Source of the DNA: Verrucomicrobiales bacterium
Lineage (GTDB): Bacteria; Verrucomicrobiota; Verrucomicrobiia; Limisphaerales; CAIMTB01
DNA: 40,503 nucleotides
Assembly (NCBI GenBank): GCA_020845805.1
Contig: JADLFD010000354.1
Location: forward strand, 1-40,503
Reading direction: 5' to 3'
The notes below the pieces were generated by a model. It saw only the letters and a list, made by a program, of their open reading frames with translations. It was not told the DNA's origin and ran no database searches. Shown one piece after another: positions 8,849 to 17,429 of the stretch. Made by a program: the position numbers and the translations under genes. How positions within the stretch are numbered: position 1 is the stretch's first letter; every line of letters begins with the position of its first letter.

Positions 8849-8861
8849 CTAAATGATTAGT
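8848..8861. promoter_or_regulatory. Probable BlaI operator 2
   Basis: ACTAAATGATTAGT has 5-bp arms ACTAA/TTAGT around ATGA, the same arm sequence and spacing as operator 1. It is 84 bp upstream of the divergent HEAT-like gene, so the repressor could also control that direction. Confidence 0.65.
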
Positions 8862-8944
8862 AATTCAACCCACTCCGCACTCCGTGCCCGCTCCTCCCCG
8901 CCTTTCACGTCGCCGAGGGCGAATCGTCCGCGCACACTCCCACC

Positions 8945-10324
8945 GTGTCCCGGCGCGCCCAGCACGTCGTCCTCTCGACCACGCTCGCCCTCTTTGGGCT
9001 CGCTCTCGCCTTCAGCCTGCCGGCGTGGCGGGACCGGCACCTCCCGCGCCACGACGGACGCACCGCGCGCGAGTGGTTTACCCGGTTCCACCTGGAGCGC
9101 GCGCGTGATCAGGAGGGATCGCCGCGCTCCGCCCGGTTGTTCGACTGTCAGGATGCGTTCCTGGCCATGGGCACGAACGCCGTGCCGTTCCTCATCGAAC
9201 GTGTGTTCGACTACCGTCCGGACCCGCCCCTGCGATCCCGACTGCGCGAGTTCAACCGACGCCAACTTCCCGACTGGGCCGGTCGCGACCTGTTCCCACC
9301 TCATTGGCTGGCCAACGAAGCGGCGTGGGAACTGCTCCGCGATCAGCGCCCCCCTGCCTCGCTGGTCCTGCCCCTGATCCTTCCCCGACTCCAGGGAACG
9401 AACACCTTCATGCGCCGGCCCGCACTCGCCGTCCTGGGGACCGTAGGCGACGGCGGAGACCAGGCGGCCGATCTGGCGGTCACCCAGTTCACCAACTCGA
9501 CGGACCTGACCCTTCGCTTGATGGCCCTGGAGGCGCTCGCCCGCCTCGGCTCCGCGGCCTCCAACGCACTCCCCTTCCTGCTTCAGGACCCGCCCGGACC
9601 ACAAACCGCGCGCCCCATCGGCCTGCTCGCCTCGCGACTCGGAACCAATGCCACCCGGGCGATTCCCTGGCTCGAAACCCTGCTGACGGACACCAACTCC
9701 ACGCGCCGCATCCACGCCGCGCTCGCCCTGGTGAGCATCGAGAGCCAGCACCCCGCCGCTTGGGGCGTGATCCACGCCGCGGCGCAGGCGACACCCGTTC
9801 CGGAGAACCCGCGCCCGGGCCCCAGGGAGACCTCCCCGAGACTCGCCCTGTGCCGCACCATCCGGAGTCTGGCACTGCGGCCCACTCCCCAGTGGGAAGC
9901 CCTGCTCGAGCCGCTGTTCCGCGACGAAGCGGAAGCCTGGAGCGAGGCCGGGGCCGGCTACGAAGTGGCCGACGCCATGGAACAGGTAGCCCCCGATCGT
10001 GCCCGCTCCATCCTGCTGGAGTTGACCCGGGATCCGACTCGATGGCACGCGGCCGCACGACTCCTGCGTCTCCAACCGGACCACGCCTCTGCCGCGGCCG
10101 CCTTGATCGCGGCCTGCGAGGCCGACTCCCGCCGCCGGCTTCCCATTCTCGAATTCCTTTCCGCCGCCTCGTCCTCCAACTCGGTGGCGATCCCCTTCCT
10201 CCAATCCTGCGCGGCGTCGAAGGCGCTGCCCGCCGAGGAGCGCGACGCTGCCGCCACGGCGCTGGCCCGCATTCGCCATCGGGAGAATCGAGTGGCGCAC
10301 GGTCTTCCGGGGCAAGACTGGTGA
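8945..10324 (+). CDS. HEAT-repeat-like membrane-anchored protein, paralogue 1
   Basis: A 459-aa protein with one N-terminal hydrophobic anchor (residues 9-27), then the shared segment 'LPRHDGRTAREWFTR' and 'AMGTNAVPFLIERV', then helical pairs of the HEAT/armadillo kind to the end ('LALVSIESQHPAAWGVI', 'LLRLQPDHASAAAALI'). HEAT-like solenoids are protein-interaction surfaces; no catalytic motif is seen. The GTG start gives 32 residues before 'LPR', matching the two paralogues downstream. It is divergent from the BlaI-like gene and shares its 206-bp upstream region with two BlaI-type operators. The C-terminus 'RIRHRENRVAHGLP' recurs in the paralogues. Confidence 0.82.
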   Translation: MSRRAQHVVLSTTLALFGLALAFSLPAWRDRHLPRHDGRTAREWFTRFHLERARDQEGSPRSARLFDCQDAFLAMGTNAVPFLIERVFDYRPDPPLRSRLREFNRRQLPDWAGRDLFPPHWLANEAAWELLRDQRPPASLVLPLILPRLQGTNTFMRRPALAVLGTVGDGGDQAADLAVTQFTNSTDLTLRLMALEALARLGSAASNALPFLLQDPPGPQTARPIGLLASRLGTNATRAIPWLETLLTDTNSTRRIHAALALVSIESQHPAAWGVIHAAAQATPVPENPRPGPRETSPRLALCRTIRSLALRPTPQWEALLEPLFRDEAEAWSEAGAGYEVADAMEQVAPDRARSILLELTRDPTRWHAAARLLRLQPDHASAAAALIAACEADSRRRLPILEFLSAASSSNSVAIPFLQSCAASKALPAEERDAAATALARIRHRENRVAHGLPGQDW

Positions 10325-10445
10325 CCCCCGTCACTCCCGAGTGTTCCACGCTCCGTTTCCCACGACCCTCGCCGACGTTCCCCCGCCGGAGCCACCCCCA
10401 CTCCTTGAAGTGGACCGTCGCCCTCGGCAATTGCATGGTCGAGCC

Positions 10446-11867
10446 GTGCTCCGCGGCAGAAGGATTATGCCCCTGATGCTGGCCCTCGTGGCCGCGGCGG
10501 TGGGATATCTCCTGGTGCGTGACTGGGCCGTGGACCGCTCCCTTCCTCGTTACCAGGGGGTCGGGGCGCGGGTTTGGTTCGAGCGCATGCGCGCGCACGC
10601 GGCAGCCGAAAATCGCGGCGGCGGCTCCCCGCTCGAAGAACTCCGCACGCGTCGCGCCTTCCTGGAGATGGGCACCAACGCCGTGCCATTCCTGATCCAA
10701 CAACACCTCCTCCTGACGGGCACCAAATCTCCCGGAGTGCGGCTCTATGAGTGGCTTGACCACTTCCTTCGCAGTGCCGGCTTTCAAGCGCTCGACCCTA
10801 TCGGCGCACGCAACCAGGCGGCGCGAACGCTCCTCGCGGAAACACCCCTCCCGTTGACGCTTCTGCTTCCCGTCGTGCAGGCCGGTATCCAGTCGACCAA
10901 CCTCATCCGCCAACGCTCGGCCCTCAGCCTCCTCCCCCTGACCCGCCCCGGTGCGGACACCGAAGCCGCCGCTGCGCTCCTGGCGCGTGAATACCTGACC
11001 ACGAAAGACGCCACCGTTCGGAGCGTGATCACCAGTAGCCTCTCCCTCATGGGCGCTCCGGCCACCAACGTCCTGCCCGAGATCGTCACGCGTCAGGCGG
11101 CCGAGCCGCGCTGGAGAGGCACCCTGATCGCGCTGGCGGCGCGGATGGGTCCCCAGGCCACCGCCGCGGTCCCCACCCTGGAGCCCTGGCTGACCAGCAC
11201 CAACGAAGCGCTCCGCATGTTTTCTGCCGTCGCTCTGCTGAACGTGGTTTCGAATCATGCCTCGGCGCTGGAGGTCGTGACCCGCGCCGCGGAGGCGTCC
11301 TCGGGAACGCGTGATGCCCCATCCCCATCCTACTCCCACCGCCCACCTCCCGCCTTCCTCTGCCAGGCAGTCCTGAGCCATCTCCACCGACCGCATCCCG
11401 CCCTCGCGACGCTGCTGGAGCGCATCGCACGAGACGCGTTGCTCGAGAAGAGCACCACTCCCAGCGTGGCCGTGGCCTACCAGGCGTTGCGCCGGGCCGC
11501 GCCGGAGCGCGCCCGCCTCCTGGCCCGGGAAGAACTCCAGGGTCCTTGGCGGGTGGAATCGGCCATCCTGGTCCTGCGCTTCGACCGCGGGGATCCCCAG
11601 GCCACTGCCGTCCTCGCCGAGGCCATTGAGGCTCGGTCGTGGTGGAATGCCGCCGCCTTGTCCGGACTCCGCGAAGCCGCGTCCACCAACGAACTCGCGC
11701 TCGCCACGCTGCGTCGCTACGCCAGCGGGGAGCGCACCTTTCCCCTGCGCGGCGCGGCCGCCGAGGCCCACGCGCGTGCCCTTCGCGAAGGCGCCGCCAC
11801 CGCCCTGGAATGGATCGCCTATCGCGAGGCCCGACAAGTTCGGGGATTGCCCGAAAAGGAGTTCTAG
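10446..11867 (+). CDS. HEAT-repeat-like membrane-anchored protein, paralogue 2
   Basis: A 473-aa paralogue of the preceding gene. It has an N-terminal anchor ('PLMLALVAAAVGYLLV'), then 'LPRYQGVGARVWFER', 'EMGTNAVPFLIQQH', and HEAT-like helices to residue 470 with the shared ending 'IAYREARQVRGLP'. The GTG at 10446 puts 'LPR' at residue 33, exactly as in paralogue 1. The alternatives are an ATG at 10467, preceded too closely by AGAAGG, and a GTG at 10341 that would add a Pro-rich tail with no counterpart. The gap to the upstream gene is 121 bp. Function unknown. Confidence 0.8.
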   Translation: MLRGRRIMPLMLALVAAAVGYLLVRDWAVDRSLPRYQGVGARVWFERMRAHAAAENRGGGSPLEELRTRRAFLEMGTNAVPFLIQQHLLLTGTKSPGVRLYEWLDHFLRSAGFQALDPIGARNQAARTLLAETPLPLTLLLPVVQAGIQSTNLIRQRSALSLLPLTRPGADTEAAAALLAREYLTTKDATVRSVITSSLSLMGAPATNVLPEIVTRQAAEPRWRGTLIALAARMGPQATAAVPTLEPWLTSTNEALRMFSAVALLNVVSNHASALEVVTRAAEASSGTRDAPSPSYSHRPPPAFLCQAVLSHLHRPHPALATLLERIARDALLEKSTTPSVAVAYQALRRAAPERARLLAREELQGPWRVESAILVLRFDRGDPQATAVLAEAIEARSWWNAAALSGLREAASTNELALATLRRYASGERTFPLRGAAAEAHARALREGAATALEWIAYREARQVRGLPEKEF

Positions 11868-11954
11868 CTCGCGCGGGCTGACTCCCTCTCAAGCGTGGTC
11901 GCCGCGTGGCTTTTGGGGTCGCCAAGTCGCGCCCGGGCTCTTCACTCTCGAAAC

Positions 11955-13370
11955 GTGCTCCCCGGCCGGACCGCTAAAGCGTTGCTCGCATTGGGTCTTG
12001 GAACGCTCTTACTGATGATCGTTTGGAACCGGTACGAGGATCACGACCTACCACGGTACCAGGGACGCACCGCACGCGAGTGGTTCACGCGCTACCACCG
12101 CGAAACCGCCCTGGAACGAAGCGGGCTCCCTGACGTCAAAACGCTGATGGAGTGCCGGCTCGCCTTCCTGGAGATGGGCCATGCCAATCTCCCGCTCCTG
12201 GTGCACCAAGTGCTGTCCCCCGGCCGGGATTCTCAAGCCCGTGCCCGGCTCCACGATTTCTTCAAGAACATGCCGCCCTGGGCCGGGCGCGGTTCATTCC
12301 CGCCCCACGCCCAGGCGGCCGAAGCCGCCTACTTCCTGGTCTCTTCGTCGAATCCTCCGGCGGATCAGCTTCTTCCCCTGCTCGAACCCGTGTTCCACCA
12401 CCCTGACGCCGCGGTGGCCACCACCGCCGCCAGCCTGGCCGGCTCGGTCGGCGACGGCGCCGAGAACGCGGCCTCCGCCCTGTGCACCGCGTACTCCCAA
12501 ACCTCGAACCCCCGATTCCGTGAGGCGGCCCTGGGCGCCCTCAGTCAGCTGCAGGACCGCTCCCCGTTGGCCAGGGAAACGGTCCTGGCCGCCGTGCTTC
12601 GCGGGGAATCCGCAGATCATTGGCTGCGCCTTATCGGCCGCGGTCTGGGCCCCTCGGACACCCAACTGCTGCCCAAGATCGAATCGCTGCTGACCCACAC
12701 CAACCATGCACGTCGCGTCCAGTCCGCCGTCGCTCTTCTCAAGATCGACCCCGAACATGCCGGAGCTCTGCGCGAGTTGGTGGATTTCACCACCACCGCC
12801 AGCCAGAGCGCGGCGCGCTTCAAAAAAGCCGGGTCAGGCACGCTGCTCACCCTGACCAGCCTGCACGCGGCGATGGTCCGGTTTCGTCCCGACCCCAGCC
12901 CTCGTCTCGTCCTGATTCTCGAATCACTCCTGCGATCGGAGATCGAGCTTTGGGACACCTCCGCCCACCATTTCGGTGCCGTGTACGCCCTGGAGACGGT
13001 GGCTCCCGAACGCGCGAAAGCACTGCTGCAGGAGGCGCTGCACGGTCCGCCTGCCGTGCCCGCCGCCGGCATGCTGATCCGCCTCGATCGTGAGCACGCC
13101 GAGGCCACCCGCGTCCTCATCTCCACGGTCACGTCGGATCCCTGGCTGAAGCTCAACGGGCTCAGCTTCCTGGCCCAAGCCTCCTCCTCCAACCGCGCGG
13201 CGATCGCGTTTCTGGAGCAGGTCGCCGCCGATCCGTCTCGCGTGATGCGTTCCGGGGTCGGGTCGAAGATCCATCCGAGACTCCTGCAGGACACCGCACG
13301 CGAGGCCCTCGCCACCGTGCGCTATCGGGAAGCGCGAGCCGCGCGCGGGCTTCCGGACGCCGGTTGGTGA
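11955..13370 (+). CDS. HEAT-repeat-like membrane-anchored protein, paralogue 3
   Basis: A 471-aa third copy of the HEAT-like family. The anchor is 'ALLALGLGTLLLMIVW', followed by 'LPRYQGRTAREWFTRYH', 'EMGHANLPLLVHQV' and helical repeats, ending 'RYREARAARGLPDAGW'. The GTG at 11955 places 'LPR' at residue 32, aligned with the other two copies; an in-frame upstream start at 11895 would add residues the paralogues lack. It ends 129 bp before the convergent oxidoreductase operon. Copy 1 and copy 3 share the strongest N-terminal motif (GRTAREWFTR), so they may be the closer pair. Confidence 0.8.
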   Translation: MLPGRTAKALLALGLGTLLLMIVWNRYEDHDLPRYQGRTAREWFTRYHRETALERSGLPDVKTLMECRLAFLEMGHANLPLLVHQVLSPGRDSQARARLHDFFKNMPPWAGRGSFPPHAQAAEAAYFLVSSSNPPADQLLPLLEPVFHHPDAAVATTAASLAGSVGDGAENAASALCTAYSQTSNPRFREAALGALSQLQDRSPLARETVLAAVLRGESADHWLRLIGRGLGPSDTQLLPKIESLLTHTNHARRVQSAVALLKIDPEHAGALRELVDFTTTASQSAARFKKAGSGTLLTLTSLHAAMVRFRPDPSPRLVLILESLLRSEIELWDTSAHHFGAVYALETVAPERAKALLQEALHGPPAVPAAGMLIRLDREHAEATRVLISTVTSDPWLKLNGLSFLAQASSSNRAAIAFLEQVAADPSRVMRSGVGSKIHPRLLQDTAREALATVRYREARAARGLPDAGW

Positions 13371-13418
13371 ACCGCCTCGCGGGCACTCGCGGGAGTCCAG
13401 CCGGGCGACACAAAACAA

Positions 13419-13451
13419 GAACCCCGGCGCGAACAGGTCGGGCCGGGGTTC
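13419..13451 (-). terminator. Intrinsic terminator of the oxidoreductase operon
   Basis: GAACCCCGGC (13419-13428) and GCCGGGGTTC (13442-13451) form a perfect 10-bp stem with a 13-nt loop. On the minus strand it is followed by TTGTTTTG, a T-rich tract. It lies 49 bp after the beta-subunit stop and between convergent genes. Confidence 0.75.
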
Positions 13452-13499
13452 CGGAAAAGACCCACCGGGCTCGAAAGCCGCGGGCCGGGTCAGGCGCGG

Positions 13500-14444
13500 T
13501 CACTTCATGCGATCGAACGTCTTCTGCAGGATCTGCCACGGCTTGGCTCCCTGCGTCTTGGCCGAGGCGTCGGCGATGATGCGATTCTCCAGCGCATTCT
13601 TGGTGGGCCGCTGCGCTTTGTAGATGACACCGAAGTAGCCGGGGAACGCTTCGCCCGCGAGCCGGTAGGCCGCCGCCTCGTCGCTGACGTCGTGATCCTT
13701 GGGCACCTCGGGGAACTTGCCGCCCTTGCGCGGATTCGCCGCGTCGAAGGCGCCGGGATAGAACTCCACGCATTCGCTCAGGCACTGGATGAACGAGAAC
13801 CCGTCGTGATCCATGGCCGCCTCCATCATCTGGAGGATGTGGTTGGGATTGGTGCTCGTGGTGCGCGCGATGAAGGTCGCGCCGGCGGCGAGCGCCTGTT
13901 TGACCGGGTTGATCGGCTGGTCGACGGCACCCCAGATGTCGGTCTTGCTCTTGAACCCGAGTGGGGAGGTAGGCGAGGTCTGCTTCTTGGTCAGGCCGTA
14001 GACCCAGTTGTCCATCACCACCAGCGTCATCTTGATGTTCTTACGCGCGGTGTGGGTGAAGTGATTGCCCCCGATCGAGAAGGCATCGCCGTCACCGCTG
14101 AAGGCGAAGACGTGGAGGTCCGGGCGCGACAGCGAAATGCCGCTGGCAAAGGGCAACGCGCGCCCATGAATGAAATGCGCGCCGTGGGCCTGCACGAAGT
14201 ACGGGAACCGGCTCGAGCACCCGATGCCCGCGACGGTGGTCACCTTCTCGTGAAAGATCTTCCGCTTTTCAATGAGCTTGTAGTACAGCGCGAGCACCGA
14301 GAAATCACCGCAGCCGGGGCACCAGGTCGGATGATCGGCGGCAATTTCCTTCTTGCTCAGAGGCTTGCGGTCGCCATCCGCCAGTTCCGGAACGGCGGCG
14401 CGGACCGGGGCTTCGGGCATCGAGAACAAACGAGATTCGCTCAT
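13500..14444 (-). CDS. korB: 2-oxoacid:ferredoxin oxidoreductase beta subunit
   Basis: A 314-aa thiamine-diphosphate subunit. 'WCPGCGDFSV' (Cys 42 and 45), 'GIGCSSR' and 'CLSECVEFYPG' supply the cysteines that hold the [4Fe-4S] cluster in this family. The TPP/Mg motif is 'SGDGDAFSIGGNHF'. The enzyme oxidatively decarboxylates 2-oxoacids to acyl-CoA and passes electrons to ferredoxin. KorB-like length and fused-alpha partner favour a 2-oxoglutarate or general 2-oxoacid enzyme, but substrate is not settled. The ATG at 14444 was chosen; upstream in-frame sequence belongs to the alpha gene in another frame. The gap to the alpha gene is 35 bp. Confidence 0.92.
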   Translation of the reverse strand: MSESRLFSMPEAPVRAAVPELADGDRKPLSKKEIAADHPTWCPGCGDFSVLALYYKLIEKRKIFHEKVTTVAGIGCSSRFPYFVQAHGAHFIHGRALPFASGISLSRPDLHVFAFSGDGDAFSIGGNHFTHTARKNIKMTLVVMDNWVYGLTKKQTSPTSPLGFKSKTDIWGAVDQPINPVKQALAAGATFIARTTSTNPNHILQMMEAAMDHDGFSFIQCLSECVEFYPGAFDAANPRKGGKFPEVPKDHDVSDEAAAYRLAGEAFPGYFGVIYKAQRPTKNALENRIIADASAKTQGAKPWQILQKTFDRMK

Positions 14445-14479
14445 GGGAGGAAAACAGTGGAGGGATGAAAAGGGATCGT

Positions 14480-16306
14480 TCAGTGGCCGTTCTTGGCGGC
14501 GGCGGCCTGGTGGCGGGCTCGAATTTCGTCGAGGATCTCGCGCACCTTCCAGGTGAGGCCATCGGTCTTGGTGATGCCGTCGATGGCGGCGTTGCAATAG
14601 CGCGCGCGCAGGATCGCCGCCAACTGCCCGAAGCCATACAGCCCGGCGTCGGTCATTTCCACGACGTGGATATGGCGGAAACGCGCGAAGATGTGCTCGA
14701 GCCCGTTGGGCAGCGGGTTGATGTACTTGATGTGCAGCGCCGAATAGGAGTGGCCCTCGCGCCGCGCGCGATTGACCGCCTCCCGGATCGGCCCCTGGGT
14801 CGAGCCCCAACCGACCAGCAGCACGTCCCCCTCGGGCGCGCCATAGACCTCGGGAACGGGAAGCTCCGCGGCCAGGGCCTGAAGCTTGCGACGGCGCTTT
14901 GCGTTCATCGCCATGTGCAGTTTCGGCGACCCGGTGGGATGGCCCATCTCGTCATGCTCGAGGCCGGTGACGATCGGGTACTTGCCACTCGCAATGCGCG
15001 TCCCCGGCACCACGTGATGCGTGACGCCATTGGGCGTGGAAAGATCGTAGGGCTTATGGTCGGCGACCGGGCTCAAATCGGGCGCGATCTCCTGGCAAAC
15101 CTGTTCCAAACGCGGCTCCTCGAACGCCTCGATGCGCGTGGCAATGGCCTGGTCGGTGAGCAGGATCACCGGAACGCTGTACTTCCGCGCGATGTTGACG
15201 GCGTCGATCGAGGTGTAGAAGCAGTCCTCCACCGAGGCCGGCGCAAGCACCACGCGCGGGCTGTCCCCGTGACCGCCGAAGCACGCGATGTTCAGATCGC
15301 TCTGTTCGACGTTGGTGGGCATGCCGGTGGACGGGCCGCCGCGCTGCACGTCGATGACCACCACGGGCACCTCCGCCATGACCGCCCAACCCAGGGCCTC
15401 GGTCTTCAACGCGATGCCCGGTCCGCTCGAGCCCGTGACCGCGACGCCACCGGCGTAACTCGCCCCGATGGCCATCGAAACCGAGGCGATTTCGTCCTCA
15501 CACTGGATGAACGAACCGCCGTACTTCGGGAGCTCGCGCCGCAGCAACTCCATGATGTCGGTCCAGGGCGTGATCGGATACCCCGCACCAAACCGTACCC
15601 CGGCCGCGATCAGCCCGTAGCCGATCGCCTCGTTGCCGTTCATCACCACCTGGTGATTCGACCGCTTCTGCCCCTCGATGAAGCGGAACAGCTCGACCAC
15701 GTTGTCGAGCTGGAAGCTGTACCCCGCCTGGAACGCCGAGAGCGCGTTCTGCGCCACGCTCAGGTCCTTGCCGGAAAACCGTTCCTGGATCAACGCCTCC
15801 ACCTTCGCCGTGTTGAGGTGAAACATCTTGGCGATCAGACCGAGCGCGAACACGTTCTTGCCCTTGTCGCGCCCGACGCCACCGATGGCCTCGACCGTGC
15901 GGCTCGAAATCGGCACGGCAATGTGATGATACGCCGAGGCCTTCTCCGGGTTCGGCTCCACGTGGTCCGAATCGTACAGCACGATGCCCCCCTTCTTCAG
16001 GGAGCCGAGATGGTCGTTGTAGGAATGCTGGTAGAACGCCAGCAGCACATCCGCCTCGTCGCCCGAGCTGAGCACCTCGCCCGACCCAATGCGCACCTGG
16101 AAGATCGAAGGGCCCCCGGATATCGTGGAGGGGATGGTCATAAAGGTCATGACCTCCTGCTCACTGCGCCCCGCCAACTTCGCAAGGAAGCCGCCGATCG
16201 CCTGAATGCCGTCCTGGGAATTGCCCGCGATGCGGATCACCGCCTCCGGGATGTCTGAAATCCGCAGCGCCGTCGGGCGCGATGCGGGCGTAGCTGTGTC
16301 GCTCAT
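14480..16306 (-). CDS. korA: 2-oxoacid:acceptor oxidoreductase alpha subunit (gamma-alpha fusion)
   Basis: A 608-aa subunit. Residues about 20-200 form the gamma domain ('IAGNSQDGIQAIGGFLAKLA'), and about 225-600 form the alpha TPP-pyrimidine domain ('GNEAIGYGLIAAG', 'GYPITPWTDI', 'TGSSGPGIALKTEA', 'VQRGGPSTGMPT'). It pairs with the beta subunit downstream to form a two-component enzyme without its own ferredoxin subunit, the layout common in aerobic reductive/oxidative TCA-type enzymes. The ATG at 16306 is preferred over the TTG 3 bp upstream. A perfect TTGACA box lies about 100 bp upstream and an intrinsic terminator closes the operon. Confidence 0.93.
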   Translation of the reverse strand: MSDTATPASRPTALRISDIPEAVIRIAGNSQDGIQAIGGFLAKLAGRSEQEVMTFMTIPSTISGGPSIFQVRIGSGEVLSSGDEADVLLAFYQHSYNDHLGSLKKGGIVLYDSDHVEPNPEKASAYHHIAVPISSRTVEAIGGVGRDKGKNVFALGLIAKMFHLNTAKVEALIQERFSGKDLSVAQNALSAFQAGYSFQLDNVVELFRFIEGQKRSNHQVVMNGNEAIGYGLIAAGVRFGAGYPITPWTDIMELLRRELPKYGGSFIQCEDEIASVSMAIGASYAGGVAVTGSSGPGIALKTEALGWAVMAEVPVVVIDVQRGGPSTGMPTNVEQSDLNIACFGGHGDSPRVVLAPASVEDCFYTSIDAVNIARKYSVPVILLTDQAIATRIEAFEEPRLEQVCQEIAPDLSPVADHKPYDLSTPNGVTHHVVPGTRIASGKYPIVTGLEHDEMGHPTGSPKLHMAMNAKRRRKLQALAAELPVPEVYGAPEGDVLLVGWGSTQGPIREAVNRARREGHSYSALHIKYINPLPNGLEHIFARFRHIHVVEMTDAGLYGFGQLAAILRARYCNAAIDGITKTDGLTWKVREILDEIRARHQAAAAKNGH

Positions 16307-16384
16307 CAAATCGAAAATGCTGCCCGCTCCCCGGGGGTCTGTCCTCCGACATGGGGACCTGCCCTCCTTACAGCGGGAACGCGG

Positions 16385-16412
16385 AGATTAGGCGGGGCGG
16401 GCAGCGTGTCAA
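16385..16412 (-). promoter_or_regulatory. Probable promoter of the korAB operon
   Basis: On the minus strand a perfect TTGACA (16407-16412) is followed after 16 bp by TAATCT (16385-16390). The predicted start point leaves a leader of about 70 nt before korA. The -35 is strong and the -10 is mediocre. Confidence 0.45.
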
Positions 16413-16577
16413 TTGGTCTGGGGACGTGCCAAAACCCGCCGCTCTCGACCGTTTTCAAACTCCCGCAGCCTCCTCCCCCCTCCCGGTGCACCCGCTCCGC
16501 CCCCGTCGCTCGCCCCCTCTCCCCACCGCCGCTCGACGCCCTTGGAATCTCTGGCCGCCTGAGGCTAACCTGCCCCG

Positions 16578-17375
16578 GTGCAACGGCTCGGACGCAATCG
16601 AGACCGCTACGAAGGGGAAACCCTGGAGATCCGTGAAGTCCTCCGCGAAGCCTCGGCGGTCGCGCACGCGCACGGCTGGCGCGAGGAGCGTCTTCCCTGC
16701 CTGCCAGGCCTCGACCTGCCGGCCTACGTCCGCGCCCCCAGCCAGGCGGGGGGCTGGACCCCGCGCATCTACCTGTCCTCCGGCATTCATGGCGACGAAC
16801 CGGCCGGGCCGCTCGCCGCCGTCGAAGTCATGCGCCGCGCCGACCTGCCTCCCCATGCGTGGCTCTGGTGTCTGCCGTGCCTCAATCCCACGGGCTTTCC
16901 GCGCAATACCCGCGCCTCCGCCGCCGGAATCGACCTCAACCGCGATTACCGTTCCCCCCGCAGCGCCGAGATCCAGGGACATACGCAGTGGCTGCAACAG
17001 CAACCGCTCTTCGACCTGACCCTCTGCCTCCACGAAGACTGGGAAGCCACCGGCTTCTACGTCTACGAACTCAACCCGGGCGACCGGCCTTCCCTGGCCC
17101 CCGCGCTGATCGACGCGGTGCGCGATCTTTGCCCCATCGACCTCTCCCCGCAGATCGACGGACGCGACGCCCAGGGCGGAATCATCCGCCCGACGATCGA
17201 TCCCGTGGACCGCCCGGAATGGCCGGAGGCGCTGTACCTGCTGCAACACAAGACGCGCCTCTCGTACACCCTCGAGTCGCCGTCCGATTTCCCGCTGAAA
17301 ACGCGTGTCGAGGCTTTGGTCGCCGCGTCGCTTTGCGCCCTCCAGGCCGCCGCCCTGCCCCAGGGCCCAACCTGA
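16578..17375 (+). CDS. M14-family zinc carboxypeptidase-like protein
   Basis: A 265-aa protein of the M14/succinylglutamate-desuccinylase-like fold. Zinc ligands are H71 and E74 in 'SSGIHGDEPAG' and H152 in 'LCLHEDWEATG'; substrate-binding 'GIDLNRDY' is at 118-124 and the catalytic Glu is E233 in 'YTLESPSDFPL'. All expected active-site residues are present, so it should be active. No signal peptide is seen, suggesting a cytoplasmic role, perhaps in peptidoglycan-peptide or amide turnover; substrate unknown. The start is GTG. It is divergent from korA and convergent with the oxidoreductase at 17430. Confidence 0.85.
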   Translation: MQRLGRNRDRYEGETLEIREVLREASAVAHAHGWREERLPCLPGLDLPAYVRAPSQAGGWTPRIYLSSGIHGDEPAGPLAAVEVMRRADLPPHAWLWCLPCLNPTGFPRNTRASAAGIDLNRDYRSPRSAEIQGHTQWLQQQPLFDLTLCLHEDWEATGFYVYELNPGDRPSLAPALIDAVRDLCPIDLSPQIDGRDAQGGIIRPTIDPVDRPEWPEALYLLQHKTRLSYTLESPSDFPLKTRVEALVAASLCALQAAALPQGPT

Positions 17376-17429
17376 CCCGCTTCCCGCCCCTCTCAGCCGC
17401 CGGGAATCTGCTTCTTTTCGAGCGGACGG

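Noticed and set aside
9489-11837. Long minus-strand open frame across two HEAT-like genes.
   Set aside because: It is antisense to paralogous genes and low in complexity (Gly/Arg-rich). The plus-strand frames show family conservation.
14445-14810. N-terminal extension of korB.
   Set aside because: This sequence lies within korA in another frame; the KorB family begins near the MSESRLF start.
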